43,681 bases of DNA from Gemmatimonadales bacterium (GTDB lineage: Bacteria; Gemmatimonadota; Gemmatimonadetes; Longimicrobiales; Gaopeijiaceae), in contig REED01000111.1 in NCBI GenBank assembly GCA_007695225.1, positions 1-43,681 on the forward strand, written 5' to 3'. Under the pieces are notes generated by a model. It searched no databases and was not told where the DNA came from. It saw only the letters and a list, made by a program, of their open reading frames with translations. Shown in pieces: positions 8,439 to 17,850 of this stretch. The position numbers and the translations under genes are program-made. Positions within the stretch are counted from its first letter, which is position 1; each line of letters starts with the position of its first letter.

Positions 8439-8915
8439 ATGAAGGTTCGGAAGGACGCGTTGCGCCGATTCATGCTGGGCGTGGTCGGAGTGCTGGCGGC
8501 GTCAGGCGCCGCCTGCACCTCCACCACGGAGCCCCCCGGCGAGGAGCGCCGCCCGGGGCTGATCCTGGGCTTCAATCACGGGGATCCCCAGATCGTCATG
8601 CCGGACACGGTGCAGGCCGGGACCGAGTTCACGGTCCAGGTCACCACCTACGGGAACGGCTGCTACCGGAAGGGCGAGACCGAGGTGGCCGCCTCGGGGA
8701 GCGTCGTGACCATCACCCCCTGGGACTACGTGAACCTGGGTGCGGGTGCCTGCCCCGACCTCCTTCTCACCTTTGTCCACGAGGCCACGGTGGCGTTCTC
8801 CCAGGCCGGATCCGCATCGGTGGTGATCGTGGGACGCTCCGGGGGATCCATGGGCGAGGAGCCCGTCGAGGTCACGCGCCCGGTGGTGGTGGTTGCGGCA
8901 CAGGCGTCGAACTGA
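8439..8915 (+). CDS. Small predicted lipoprotein, function unknown
   Basis: A 158-residue protein with a basic N terminus, a hydrophobic segment and lipobox SGAAC, hence probably lipid-anchored. The mature part looks all-beta: DTVQAGTEFTVQVTTYGNGC, alternating polar and hydrophobic residues, and two Cys (in NGCYRKG and AGACPD) that may pair. I recognise no named family. The start is set by GGAGG five bases upstream, which lies at the end of a 12-bp tandem repeat. It follows the repeat-rich lipoprotein in the same direction after a hairpin, so it may be separately transcribed. Confidence 0.7.
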   Translation: MKVRKDALRRFMLGVVGVLAASGAACTSTTEPPGEERRPGLILGFNHGDPQIVMPDTVQAGTEFTVQVTTYGNGCYRKGETEVAASGSVVTITPWDYVNLGAGACPDLLLTFVHEATVAFSQAGSASVVIVGRSGGSMGEEPVEVTRPVVVVAAQASN

Positions 8916-9671
8916 CGGGGGTGGGGAGGGTGGAGGGGGCACGCCGGCAGAACCGCTTCCCGACACTCGACGGCCTTCTGGAAGACGCTGGCACTCCCTG
9001 TCTCCTCATGGACGACAAACGCCGCACTCGTCGCTTGGCGCGACGGACACGTGTGGAGTCTGTCGTCCATGCGACGCGTTCCCGTGCCATCGTCCGACGG
9101 CAGACCCCACGGTTGTGGAGTTTGTCTCCGAGCCCCACGTTCCCATCCGGAGCCGGCGTCGCGGCAGGTCCCACGGCGATCCGCGTTCGGCGCCCCCCTG
9201 GCGCGCCAGGCTTACCCGTGCCGGCGTGACCGCCTCCCTGCCCTTCCCTTCTCGACCTCGCCTTCCGACGGAGCCGAAGACCCCATGAACCCAGGGAGCC
9301 CATGCGCCGCCGGCGCGCTTCTGGCCCTCCTCGCCCATAGAAGGACATCCAAACGCCCTCTCGGCTGGGGAGGCAAGGTAGTGCGCGGCACCTGGCCGAG
9401 GAAACGGCGGAGAAGTGGGTGATGGCGGGGGGGTGGAAGGGCCGGGGAGGCGCCGGAAGGCAGCGGAAGCCGAGGTGGAGCAGTGATCCCGCCGTCAAGG
9501 GTTGGATAGCGAGCCCTGGTAGGCGAAATCGCTGAGGGATGGTTCCCCTCGGCGCGACCACGCTGCATGTTGGGCAGGATGCGGGGTCCGTCCCCACCCA
9601 AAGGGGAAGGATACACCATGAACGCACGCCACCTCATCGTAGCCGGCACCTGACCTTCGGACCCCCCTCCC
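8916..9671. other. Gene-poor interval with hairpin and R1 copy
   Basis: I see no gene here. Bases 9007-9027 and 9051-9071 are inverted copies pairing at 18 of 21 positions, with a smaller stem inside the loop, giving a 65-base imperfect hairpin. Related short fragments recur near 9090-9135, suggesting a decayed repeat cluster. R1 copy B occupies 9342-9479. From 9480 to 9671 nothing is recognisable. Confidence 0.5.
9342..9479. repeat. R1 repeat, copy B (138 bp)
   Basis: Direct copy of 4655-4792, same length, about 84% identical, no gaps. No transposase remnant accompanies it. The two copies bracket the IS91-like remnant and both lipoprotein genes, so the block could have been inserted, or could be lost, by recombination between them. 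Confidence 0.75.
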
Positions 9672-11783
9672 ATGCGTCCATCCCCTCGTCCCTTCGGCAG
9701 CCCACCGGGGGCAACGGCCACGCTCCCGGTTCTTCGCCCGGTCCTCTTTTCGGCTCTCCCCCTGGTCTGGTTCCTGGCCCTGCCCATGGCCCTGCTCCTG
9801 GTCGTCCTCCTTGCCGTGAGCCCGACTCCGCTGGAGGGCCGTCAGGGCCACCAGCCCTCCCACGAATGGTGGCACTGGGGCGGCACCCCTTCTGCTGCCC
9901 GGTACGCCCCCCTGGACCAGATCCGCGGAGAGAACTTCGGGGAGCTGGAGGTGGCCTGGGTCTGGAGGGGCGACAACTTCGGCCCCGAGCCGGACTGGAC
10001 CCTCCGGTCCACTCCCGTCTACGCCGGCGGTCGCCTCTTCACCGTGGCGGGGACCCGGCGCACCGTGGCGGCGCTGGATCCCGCCACCGGGGAGACCCTC
10101 TGGATCTTCCGGGAGCCCGCTACCCCCCGCTGGGAGGCGTCCCCCCGGACCACCTATGGCAAGGGGGTGACCTACGCCGAGGTGGAGGGCCGGGCAGTGA
10201 TCTTCTACGTCTCGCCCGCCCTCTTCCTCCACGCCCTGGACGCCGAGACCGGCCAGCCCCTGGAGGGCTTCGGGTCCCTGGTGCCCGTGCCCGGTTTCGA
10301 GGATCTCCGCCCCGTCGACCTCCTGGCCGACCTGGACCGGGCCCACCCCTGGGACCCGGTCCACGGCCCCGACCCGACCCTTGGCGCCCTCACCAACTCC
10401 TCGCCTCCCCTGGTGGTAAACGGGGTGGTCATCGTAGGGAACTCCTCCCACGTGGGGCTCGGGTACTCCCGGACGGAGAACATCCCCGGCGACGTCCTGG
10501 CCTACGACGCCCGGACCGGGGAGCACCTCTGGCGTTTCCACGTTCTTCCCCGCCCGGGAGAGGTGGGTCACGAGAGCTGGGAGAACGACGCCTGGGCCTG
10601 GAGCGGGAACGCCAACCCGTGGGCGCCGTTCTCGGCGGACCCGGAGCGGGGAATCGTCTACATCCCCACGGGGGCGCCCACCAACGACGTCTACGGGGGC
10701 TTTCGCCCGGGGGACAACCTCTTCGGGACCAGCGTGGTGGCGCTGGACCTCCGCACCGGGGAGCGGCGGTGGCACTTCCAGACCGTGCGCCACGATGTGT
10801 GGGACCGGGACAATCCGCACCCGCCCATCCTCCTGGACCTCCAGGTGGAGGGAAGGGCGGTCCCGGCCGCGGTGCAGGTGACGAAGCAGGGGCTGGTCTT
10901 CGCCTTCCACCGGGAGACCGGAGAACCCCTCTGGCCCGTCGAGGATGTCCCGGTCCCTGCGAGCCAGGTCCCCGGGGAACGCCTCTCCCCCACCCAGCCC
11001 GTCCCCTCCCGCCCCGCCCCCTTCGAGATCCAGGGACTCTCCGAAGAGGAGGTGGTGGACTTCACCCCGGAGCTCCGGGCCGAGGCCCTGGAGCGCCTTG
11101 GAGACATCCGGATGGGGCCCCTCTTCAATCCCCCCATCCACCGGGACAACCCCGACGGGTACCGGGCCGCGGCCATCTGCCCGGGGTTCACCGGGGGCGC
11201 CAACATCATCGGAGGCGCCGCGGCGGACCCGGAGACGGGCATCCTCTACGTGGCCTCGGTGAAGAGCTGCAGCGGGGCCGTGCTGGTGCCGGGGTCGGAC
11301 CGGGACGACGGGAGTCCGGGAGCCAACCACGGCCGTACCGTGGCCGACTGGATCCAGGGCCCTGGCGCCGGACTCGGTACCGTGGAGGGGATCCCCTTCC
11401 TCCGACCTCCGTGGGGGCGGATCACCGCCATCGACATGAACACGGGGGACCATCTCTGGTGGATCCCCAACGGGGACACGCCGGCCCATGTGGCGAACCA
11501 CCCCCGGCTGGAGGGGATCGAGCTTCCGAACACCGGGCAGCCGAGCCACGCCACCGCTCTGGTCACCTCCACCCTCCTCCTCTACGGGGAGGGGCGGGGT
11601 GGGCTCCCCCGCTTCCACGCCGTGGACAAGGCCACCGGGGAGCGGGTGGGGACGGTGCAGCTCCCGGCCCCCACCACCACCGCGCCCATGACCTTCCTCC
11701 ATGAGGGGCGCCAGTACATCGTCACGGCGGTGGGGGCACCGGGGCGATTCCCCGGCTCGCTGGTGGCTCTCAGGCTCCCGTGA
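9672..11783 (+). CDS. Membrane-anchored PQQ-dependent dehydrogenase (glucose dehydrogenase-like)
   Basis: A 703-residue quinoprotein of the eight-bladed PQQ propeller family, closest in pattern to membrane glucose dehydrogenase (Gcd). Such enzymes oxidise a sugar or alcohol on the periplasmic side and pass electrons to ubiquinone. A hydrophobic segment (about residues 24-50) anchors it; the five-helix membrane domain of E. coli Gcd is absent. Tryptophan-docking-like repeats are visible (ALDPATGETLWIFREP, AYDARTGEHLWRFHVLP, ALDLRTGERRWHFQTV). The segment RHDVWDRDNPHPPILLDL near residues 371-388 matches the catalytic Asp region of Gcd, and VTKQGLVFAFHRETGEPLW the following blade. No haem motif is present. 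The substrate is unknown. The first ATG has no clear ribosome-binding site; 9786 is an alternative start within the anchor. No pqq biosynthesis genes occur in the window. Confidence 0.88.
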   Translation: MRPSPRPFGSPPGATATLPVLRPVLFSALPLVWFLALPMALLLVVLLAVSPTPLEGRQGHQPSHEWWHWGGTPSAARYAPLDQIRGENFGELEVAWVWRGDNFGPEPDWTLRSTPVYAGGRLFTVAGTRRTVAALDPATGETLWIFREPATPRWEASPRTTYGKGVTYAEVEGRAVIFYVSPALFLHALDAETGQPLEGFGSLVPVPGFEDLRPVDLLADLDRAHPWDPVHGPDPTLGALTNSSPPLVVNGVVIVGNSSHVGLGYSRTENIPGDVLAYDARTGEHLWRFHVLPRPGEVGHESWENDAWAWSGNANPWAPFSADPERGIVYIPTGAPTNDVYGGFRPGDNLFGTSVVALDLRTGERRWHFQTVRHDVWDRDNPHPPILLDLQVEGRAVPAAVQVTKQGLVFAFHRETGEPLWPVEDVPVPASQVPGERLSPTQPVPSRPAPFEIQGLSEEEVVDFTPELRAEALERLGDIRMGPLFNPPIHRDNPDGYRAAAICPGFTGGANIIGGAAADPETGILYVASVKSCSGAVLVPGSDRDDGSPGANHGRTVADWIQGPGAGLGTVEGIPFLRPPWGRITAIDMNTGDHLWWIPNGDTPAHVANHPRLEGIELPNTGQPSHATALVTSTLLLYGEGRGGLPRFHAVDKATGERVGTVQLPAPTTTAPMTFLHEGRQYIVTAVGAPGRFPGSLVALRLP

Positions 11784-11842
11784 TCCGGGTCCTCAGTGAG
11801 GGAGGCCGGGCGAAGGCGGGGCCTGCTCGCCGCCCCCCCGCT

Positions 11843-11984
11843 CTTCACGAGAAGGGCTGCGCTACTCCATGGCCCCCTCAGAAGCCGATTTGCGTAATGA
11901 GAGGCGTCACTGGATCCCGCCTGCGAGGATCGACGGCGCCTCTCCATGCCCACGGCAAGGCTACCATGCCACATCGCTGTCCTT
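11843..11984. repeat. R2 repeat, copy A (142 bp)
   Basis: Ungapped match to 23471-23612, same orientation, about 15 mismatches in 142 bases (about 89% identity). It begins at CTTC-CGAGAAGGGCTGC and ends at GCTGTCCTT. Its right end abuts the truncated SnoaL-like pseudogene. Short open frames on both strands are not convincing as genes. Confidence 0.85.
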
Positions 11985-12245
11985 GTCTACGCGACGGCTT
12001 TTCCGGATTGCCATTCCGGATTGCCACTTCACCATCGATGTCCTGGTGGGCGACGGGGACATGGTCTCGCTCAGCTACACCTTCGCCGGGGCCCACACCG
12101 GGCCGCTCCGGGATGTCGCGGCAACCGGAGAGCAGTGTCGATTCGAGGTATCTCGGTCTCCCGACTCGTGGATGGCAAGAGCGTCGAGGAGCACGTAGTA
12201 TGGGATGGCCTCGGTCCGCTGCAACAGCTTGGGCTCGCGGAGTGA
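11985..12245 (+). pseudogene. Truncated, frameshifted SnoaL-like ester cyclase
   Basis: Joined across two frames, this reads as the C-terminal two thirds of a SnoaL-like protein: FPDCHFTIDVLVGDGDMV, LSYTFAGAHTGPLRDVAATG, then VSIRGISVSRLVDGKSVEEH and VVWDGLGPLQQLGLAE. The N-terminal third is missing at the R2 boundary. A tandem 13-bp duplication (12001-12013 and 12014-12026) shifts the frame by +1 and a single base lost near 12134 shifts it back, so the ends share a frame while the middle is scrambled. It therefore survives as an open frame of about 100 codons with a nonsense core. It ends 31 bp before the transporter operon. Confidence 0.7.
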
Positions 12246-12276
12246 AACGAACGATCCACCTTCGCCGGAGCTGTCC

Positions 12277-13323
12277 GTGAAATCACGCGGAGAAGCACTA
12301 CGCGACTATGTGATTCGTCGCTTGTTGCTGATGGTGCCCACCTTCCTCGGCATCACCTTCGTGACGTTCATGCTCACCCAGTTTGTGCCCGGCGGCCAGA
12401 TCGACCAGCTCCGGATGTCGATGGCCGGGGCGGGAGCGGCGGGGGAGGTCGCTTTGGGCGGGGACGCGCGAGTCCAGCTCGACATCCCGGAGGAGCAGCT
12501 CCAGAGGCTGCGCGAGTACTACGGCTTCGATCGGCCGTTGCCGGTGGCGTACGCGAGTTGGCTCTGGGGCGTGATGAAGCTCGATCTGGGCGAGTCGTTC
12601 CGGTACAACGAGCCGGTTCTCAACGTCATCGCCGATCGCCTCCCGATCTCGATCTACTACGGGCTCATCACGGCGCTTTTCACCTACGGCATCTGTATTC
12701 CGCTGGGAATCCTGAAGGCGATCAAGCACCGAACGAGTGTGGATCACCTGACATCGGTGATCATCTTCGTGGGGTATGCCGTGCCGGGATTCGCTCTCGG
12801 CGCGGTCCTGAGCAACCTTCTCGCCGTGCGCTTCGAGATCTTCCCCCTGGGCGGGTTCCGATCACCCGGAGCCGTTGAGCTGTCGATGATCGGCCAGGCG
12901 CTGGACATCGTCTGGCACTCGATCCTTCCGCTCATTGCCTACCTGGCCGGATCGTTCGCGATCGCGAGCATGCTCATGAAGAACAGCCTCATGGAGAACA
13001 TGAGTGCGGACTACGTGAAGACCGCCCTCGCAAAGGGGCTGAGCTGGCGCCGTACGGTCTTCGTGCATGCACTGAGGAACTCCCTGATTCCCATGGCCAC
13101 GAGCGTGGGGGGGCTCCTTGGGATCTTCCTCACCGGCAGCTTCCTGATCGAGCGGGTCTTCAACATCCAGGGGGTGGGACTCCTCGCTTTCGAGGCGATC
13201 CAGGCGAGGGATTTCCCGGTCGTCATGGGTTTCCTCGTGATCTCGAGTGTGCTCCTCATGCTCGGCAACCTCGTCTCGGACCTGGCGGTCGCATTCGTCG
13301 ATCCCCGGGTGAGGTTCGAGTAG
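12277..13323 (+). CDS. Peptide ABC transporter permease, YejB/DppB type
   Basis: A 348-residue inner-membrane permease, first gene of a five-gene peptide or microcin-C-type uptake operon. YVIRRLLLMVPTFLGITFVT near the N terminus and the long gap before the second helix match the YejB/DppB/OppB group, with about six helices. The cytoplasmic coupling loop is near LAKGLSWRRTVFVHALRNS, with GxxLGIFLTGSFLIERVF following, as in the family. The GTG start at 12277 is chosen because GGAG lies six bases upstream and the conserved protein starts just after; upstream in-frame sequence overlaps the SnoaL pseudogene. Downstream permease follows after 7 bp. YejB fits better than DppB because the partner permease and binding protein also look Yej-like. 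Confidence 0.9.
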   Translation: MKSRGEALRDYVIRRLLLMVPTFLGITFVTFMLTQFVPGGQIDQLRMSMAGAGAAGEVALGGDARVQLDIPEEQLQRLREYYGFDRPLPVAYASWLWGVMKLDLGESFRYNEPVLNVIADRLPISIYYGLITALFTYGICIPLGILKAIKHRTSVDHLTSVIIFVGYAVPGFALGAVLSNLLAVRFEIFPLGGFRSPGAVELSMIGQALDIVWHSILPLIAYLAGSFAIASMLMKNSLMENMSADYVKTALAKGLSWRRTVFVHALRNSLIPMATSVGGLLGIFLTGSFLIERVFNIQGVGLLAFEAIQARDFPVVMGFLVISSVLLMLGNLVSDLAVAFVDPRVRFE

Positions 13324-13330
13324 GCCGACC

Positions 13331-14716
13331 ATGGGACGATTCGAAGAGATCGGACGGTGGTTCAGGCTTGACCCGATCACCCGCAAGCGATTTGAGCGGT
13401 TTCGACGGATCCGGCGGGGGTATTATTCCCTTCTGATCCTGGGGGTGGCGGTGGTGCTCTCCGTCTTCGCGCCGTATCTGTCGGAGAGCCGCGCACTGCT
13501 CGTCTGGTACGACGGAAGAGTGTATCTGCCGACCTTCGAATACTTCGAGATGGACGTCTTCGGGCAGGAGCCTCCCCCGGCTTGGGGGATGGGGGACCTC
13601 GAGACGGAATACCTGCGCCTCAAGCGCGAGTGGGAGGTGGAGCGGTATCTCTTCCGGCGGGAGCGCGCGGAGATTGGCGACGACCCGCAGGGGCTGGCCG
13701 CCCTCGAAGAGAAGTACCCGAACCGGCGGAACCGGGTGTTCATGCCGCCGATCCCGTGGGACCCGTACGAGAGCGATTTCTGGTACAACGAGATCCTGAA
13801 CGACATCCAGCTCGTACTCGACGAAGGGGACACCGACCGAGCGGAGATGATGGCCCGCCGCGACCGGTTGGACGAGCTCGCGGACTCCATCCGTGGGGGT
13901 GGCATCCACGCGATGCTCGCCGATCCGGAGATGTCGCCGACGGGAGAGCTCCTCGGCCTGGCTCGCAGCGGAGCCATGCCCTCCCTCGGCCGGCTCGGAC
14001 AGGTCCCTCCGACCGCCCCGGACCGCTCACGGCAGCACTATTTCGGCACGGACTCGCAGGGACGCGATGTCGCCTCCCGCCTCTTCTACGGGTTCCGCAT
14101 ATCCATCTTCTTTGCGGTCTTCCTCGTCCTCTTTGGGCAGCTCATCGGCACGGTCGTGGGCAGCCTGCAGGGGTACCTGGGGGGCCGTTTCGACATCCTG
14201 AGCCAGCGGGTGCTCGAGGTGCTGATCGCCATCCCGTTCCTGTACGTGGTGATCATCATGGCCGCCCTCTTCGCGCCCACCTTCTGGATGCTCCTGGGCA
14301 TCATGGCCATCTTCCAGTGGATCGGGATCACCTTCTACATGCGCACGGAGATGTACCGCGAGAAAACGCGTGAGTACTGTCTCGCGGCCCGCTCGTACGG
14401 CGCCTCGCACCTGCGGATCATCTTTCGCCACCTCCTGCCGAACACCCTCACCCCGCTGGTGACCTTCACTCCATTCGCGGTGGTGGGCGCGGTCTTCGCC
14501 CTGACCGGCTTGGACTATCTCGGGTACGGCATGCCTCCACCGACGCCGAGCTGGGGCGAGCTGATCGACCAGGCGCTGCAGCCGGAGAACCGGGACAAGC
14601 TCTGGCTCACCCTGGCTCCCTTCGGCGCGATCACGATCACGCTCATCCTCGTCGTGTTCATCGGCGAGTCCGTTCGCGAGGCGTTCGATCCCAAGCCGTA
14701 TGCCCGATATGAATAG
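13331..14716 (+). CDS. Peptide ABC transporter permease, YejE/DppC type
   Basis: A 461-residue permease, much longer than DppC (about 300) because of a large extracytoplasmic loop (about residues 50-235) between helix 1 and the transport domain. The N terminus RFERFRRIRRGYYSLLILG and the following LLVWYDGRVYLPTFEYFEMD strongly resemble YejE of the YejABEF system. The transport domain starts at HYFGTDSQGRDVASRLFYG and ends with DYLGYGMPPPTPSWGELI, a hallmark of this branch. The loop is rich in Arg and Glu and longer than in E. coli YejE (about 340 residues in total). The stop overlaps the start region of the binding protein. Confidence 0.9.
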   Translation: MGRFEEIGRWFRLDPITRKRFERFRRIRRGYYSLLILGVAVVLSVFAPYLSESRALLVWYDGRVYLPTFEYFEMDVFGQEPPPAWGMGDLETEYLRLKREWEVERYLFRRERAEIGDDPQGLAALEEKYPNRRNRVFMPPIPWDPYESDFWYNEILNDIQLVLDEGDTDRAEMMARRDRLDELADSIRGGGIHAMLADPEMSPTGELLGLARSGAMPSLGRLGQVPPTAPDRSRQHYFGTDSQGRDVASRLFYGFRISIFFAVFLVLFGQLIGTVVGSLQGYLGGRFDILSQRVLEVLIAIPFLYVVIIMAALFAPTFWMLLGIMAIFQWIGITFYMRTEMYREKTREYCLAARSYGASHLRIIFRHLLPNTLTPLVTFTPFAVVGAVFALTGLDYLGYGMPPPTPSWGELIDQALQPENRDKLWLTLAPFGAITITLILVVFIGESVREAFDPKPYARYE

Positions 14717-16766
14717 GTCGCTGGGGTTCGCCGCGGTGCTCCTGGCTCTGGCTCTACTCCTGGCGCCCATGTTCTGGCTCGGGAGCCTGGGTTCGGAGGA
14801 GGGAGTGGCGGCCGTGGCCGGAGTCGCGCCCACCGCCGCTTCCGCCGCCGCGCCCGCCGCCGCCGCGTCCGACGCTGCTTCCGCCGCCGGGGCGGAGATC
14901 CAGTCCGGGGACCCGGCCGAGCCCCCCGCCCCCGCCGAAGGGCCACCGACCCTTCCCTTCGATATCGAGTGGGAGACGAACCTGGACGATCCGCCGATCG
15001 GGTCGCCCGAGGCGATCCGGGGGGGGACCTTCAACTACTCGCTCGGCCAGTATCCCATGACCTTCCGGCTCATGGGTCCGAATTCGAACGATGCCTTCGC
15101 GGGATGGAACCGGGCGTTCACGATGCACTTCGGGTTGATCGGCCGCCACCCGGTCACGGATAACCACATTCCGGTCATGGCGACGCACTGGTCCGTCCAG
15201 GACGACCAGCGCACCATCTACTTCCGCCTTGACCCTGACGCGCGGTTCACCGACGGCACGCCGATCACGGCGGACGACTACGTGTTCACCCTCGAGATGA
15301 TGCGCTCCGAGCACATCGTCGATCCCTTCTACAACAACTACGCCGAGCAGTTCTACGAATCGGTGGACCGGATCGACGACCACACCCTCCGCATCGTGGG
15401 CACGCGGGAGAGCTGGCGGCCCCTGTCGGACTATGGCGGGCTGTGGCCCACGCCTGAGCACGTCACCGAGCTTGACGAGGGATGGGTGAGCCGCACCACG
15501 AACGAGCCCCAGGTCGCCATCGGCCCCTACGTGGTCTCGAACGTCTCGCGGGGCGAGTCGGTCACTCTTGAACGCCTGGACGACTGGTGGGGCGACGAAA
15601 AACACTACTTCCAGGGCATGTTTAACTTCGACCGCATCCACCTGAGGGTGATCCCCATCGAGCGTAGCCTCGACTATCTGCGGCGTGGCGAACTGGACCT
15701 GGTCGTGGAGAACAGCGCGCGGTCGTGGAACGAGGATTACACCTTTGCGGCGGTCCGAAACGGTTGGCTGCGCCGCTCGCGGATCTTCGTGGATACGCCC
15801 TCCGGTGTGTACGGCCTCCATATGAACACCGAGGCCCCGATCTTCCAGAACAGGGACTTCCGGATCGCCATGCAGTACCTGTTCAACTTCGAGCGGATGA
15901 ACCGGAACCTCATGTTCGACGAGTACTTCCGGCAGGTCTCCTTCTTCGAGGGCACGGAGTACGCGAACCCCGAGATCCGCCCGCGCGGATTCGATCCACA
16001 GAAGGCGCGTGAGTATCTGGAGCGGGCAGGCTACCGGCGGCCCGAGCACATCCGGGGACAGAACGTCCTCCAGAACATCCGCAATGCGCTGCGGGGACTG
16101 ATCTTCACACGCTCCGACACGGACGACATCCTGGTCAACGAGCAAGGCGAGAAGGCGAGCTTCACGGTCATCTACGGGAGCGCCGGGCTGGGGCGCCACC
16201 TGACGGTCATGCAGCAGGAGTACCGGCGCGCGGGGGTGGACATGCGTCTGCGGCTCCTCGAGCCCGGGACCGCGTTCGAGCGAGGGCTCGAGCGCAAGTA
16301 CGAGATGACGGTGACGGCACGCACCGCGGGGTTCTACCCCTCTCCCCGGCAGTACCTCCACACCGATTTCAAGAACGCCGTCAACAACAACAACATCTGG
16401 GGGTTCGGGACCGAAGAGGTGGACGCGCTCATCCGGATCTACGAGGAGGACCTGGACTTCGAGGCCCGGCTCGCCGCCATGCACCGCATCGACGAGATCG
16501 TGTACGAGGAGGCGTTCTACATCCCCTTCTGGCGGGCGCCCTTCATCTGGGTGGCGCATTGGGACTACCTGCGGTTTCCAGAGTTCTACCTGCCGAAGCG
16601 GACTCAGCAGATCACGGACTACCTCGTCTACTGGATCGACCCTGAGAGCCGGGACGCCCTCGCGCAGGCGATGGGCGACGGAACCGCCTACGAGGTGGAC
16701 GAGACGCTCGACCGGGACTACTACGGAATCCTCGCGCCCACGGTCACCGCCGACGATGGAAGCTGA
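14700..16766 (+). CDS. Extracellular solute-binding protein, YejA/SBP family 5
   Basis: A 688-residue periplasmic peptide-binding protein (SBP_bac_5). It has an N-terminal hydrophobic segment (about 7-29) without lipobox, so it is either membrane-anchored or secreted, then an Ala/Pro-rich linker to residue 85. The binding domain includes [20 protein letters not shown], followed by [10 protein letters not shown] and [20 protein letters not shown], all familiar in YejA-type proteins. It binds substrate for the two permeases. The start at 14700 overlaps the yejE-like gene by 17 bp; ATG 14709 is an alternative. Its stop overlaps the next ATPase gene by 11 bp, so the operon is translationally coupled. 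Confidence 0.9.
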   Translation: MPDMNRSLGFAAVLLALALLLAPMFWLGSLGSEEGVAAVAGVAPTAASAAAPAAAASDAASAAGAEIQSGDPAEPPAPAEGPPTLPFDIEWETNLDDPPIGSPEAIRGGTFNYSLGQYPMTFRLMGPNSNDAFAGWNRAFTMHFGLIGRHPVTDNHIPVMATHWSVQDDQRTIYFRLDPDARFTDGTPITADDYVFTLEMMRSEHIVDPFYNNYAEQFYESVDRIDDHTLRIVGTRESWRPLSDYGGLWPTPEHVTELDEGWVSRTTNEPQVAIGPYVVSNVSRGESVTLERLDDWWGDEKHYFQGMFNFDRIHLRVIPIERSLDYLRRGELDLVVENSARSWNEDYTFAAVRNGWLRRSRIFVDTPSGVYGLHMNTEAPIFQNRDFRIAMQYLFNFERMNRNLMFDEYFRQVSFFEGTEYANPEIRPRGFDPQKAREYLERAGYRRPEHIRGQNVLQNIRNALRGLIFTRSDTDDILVNEQGEKASFTVIYGSAGLGRHLTVMQQEYRRAGVDMRLRLLEPGTAFERGLERKYEMTVTARTAGFYPSPRQYLHTDFKNAVNNNNIWGFGTEEVDALIRIYEEDLDFEARLAAMHRIDEIVYEEAFYIPFWRAPFIWVAHWDYLRFPEFYLPKRTQQITDYLVYWIDPESRDALAQAMGDGTAYEVDETLDRDYYGILAPTVTADDGS

Positions 16767-17850
16767 GGCGATGGAGGCGAATGCGAAGGCCGGACTGGTG
16801 GAGTTTCCCGCGGTCGAAGCACTGGCCACCAGGACGATTCTCGAAATCGAGGATCTCCGGGTCGGCTTCGACACTGAGGCCGGGTTCCTGACCGCCGTTG
16901 ACGGGGTGTCGCTGAACATCGAGGCGGGGCGCACCCTGGGGCTGGTGGGCGAGTCGGGGTGCGGCAAGAGCGTGACGGCCTCCTCCATCCTGCGGTTGGT
17001 GCCGAGGCCTCCGGGGCGGATCTTCGGGGGTGCCGTCCGATTCGGCGGTGACGACATCCTCCAAATGGACCGGACGAAGCTGTCGGCCATCCGGGGAAGG
17101 GAGATCTCCATGATCTTCCAGGACCCAATGACCTCACTGAATCCCGTGTTCACGGTGGAGAAGCAGATGGGCGAGGTGCTACGCCTGCGCTTCGGGATCC
17201 ATGGGGAGGAGGCGCGCGAGCGCTCGGCCGAGATGCTCCGCACCGTCGGGATCGCCGACCCCCGGGGGCGGCTCACCTCCTATCCGCACGAGCTCTCCGG
17301 AGGGATGAAGCAGCGCGTCATGATCGCGATGGCCCTCCTCTTCGAGCCGAAGCTGCTGATCGCGGACGAGCCCACGACCGCGCTCGACGTAACGATCCAG
17401 GCGCAGATCCTCCACCTGATCCAGGAGCTGCAGGCGAGGACGGGCGCCGCTGTGCTCTTCATCACGCACGACATGGGAGTCGTGGCCTCGATGTGCGACG
17501 AGGTGGCGGTGATGTATGCGGGGCGGATCGTGGAGCAGGGCGACGTCTTCGAAATCTTCGAGCGGAGCCGGCACCCCTACACGAGAGGGCTCCTCCGGAG
17601 CATCCCAGGCCGGAGCCGTGCCCGCAAGTCGGAGTTGCCGACCATCGAGGGGGTCGTGCCCTCGCCCCTCGACCTGCCTGCGGGTTGCCGGTTCTCGGAA
17701 CGATGCTGGCGGCGCCAGGGGCTCGGCCCCAAGGACCAAGCGAAATGTGCCGAGGTCGAGCCGGCGATGAGCGGGACAGGGAGCGGCCGGGTGGCCTGCC
17801 ACTTTCCGCTGGACGAGGACGACGGTCCACCGACGGGAGGCGAGGGTTGA
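16756..17850 (+). CDS. Peptide ABC transporter ATPase 1 (DppD/OppD type)
   Basis: A 364-residue ATP-binding subunit. Walker [10 protein letters not shown]-loop [14 protein letters not shown], signature LSGGMKQR, Walker [14 protein letters not shown] and the switch His in [12 protein letters not shown] are intact. The C-terminal tail contains the oligopeptide-transporter extension with Cys residues ([17 protein letters not shown]), which in DppD-like proteins can bind an Fe-S cluster. It pairs with the next ATPase to power import. In E. coli Yej the two ATPases are fused as YejF; here they are separate. Start overlaps the binding-protein gene. Confidence 0.93.
   Translation: MEAEAMEANAKAGLVEFPAVEALATRTILEIEDLRVGFDTEAGFLTAVDGVSLNIEAGRTLGLVGESGCGKSVTASSILRLVPRPPGRIFGGAVRFGGDDILQMDRTKLSAIRGREISMIFQDPMTSLNPVFTVEKQMGEVLRLRFGIHGEEARERSAEMLRTVGIADPRGRLTSYPHELSGGMKQRVMIAMALLFEPKLLIADEPTTALDVTIQAQILHLIQELQARTGAAVLFITHDMGVVASMCDEVAVMYAGRIVEQGDVFEIFERSRHPYTRGLLRSIPGRSRARKSELPTIEGVVPSPLDLPAGCRFSERCWRRQGLGPKDQAKCAEVEPAMSGTGSGRVACHFPLDEDDGPPTGGEG

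Noticed and set aside
9495-11702. 735-codon minus-strand frame opposite the PQQ dehydrogenase
   Set aside because: Shadow of the sense gene; low-complexity, no family resemblance.
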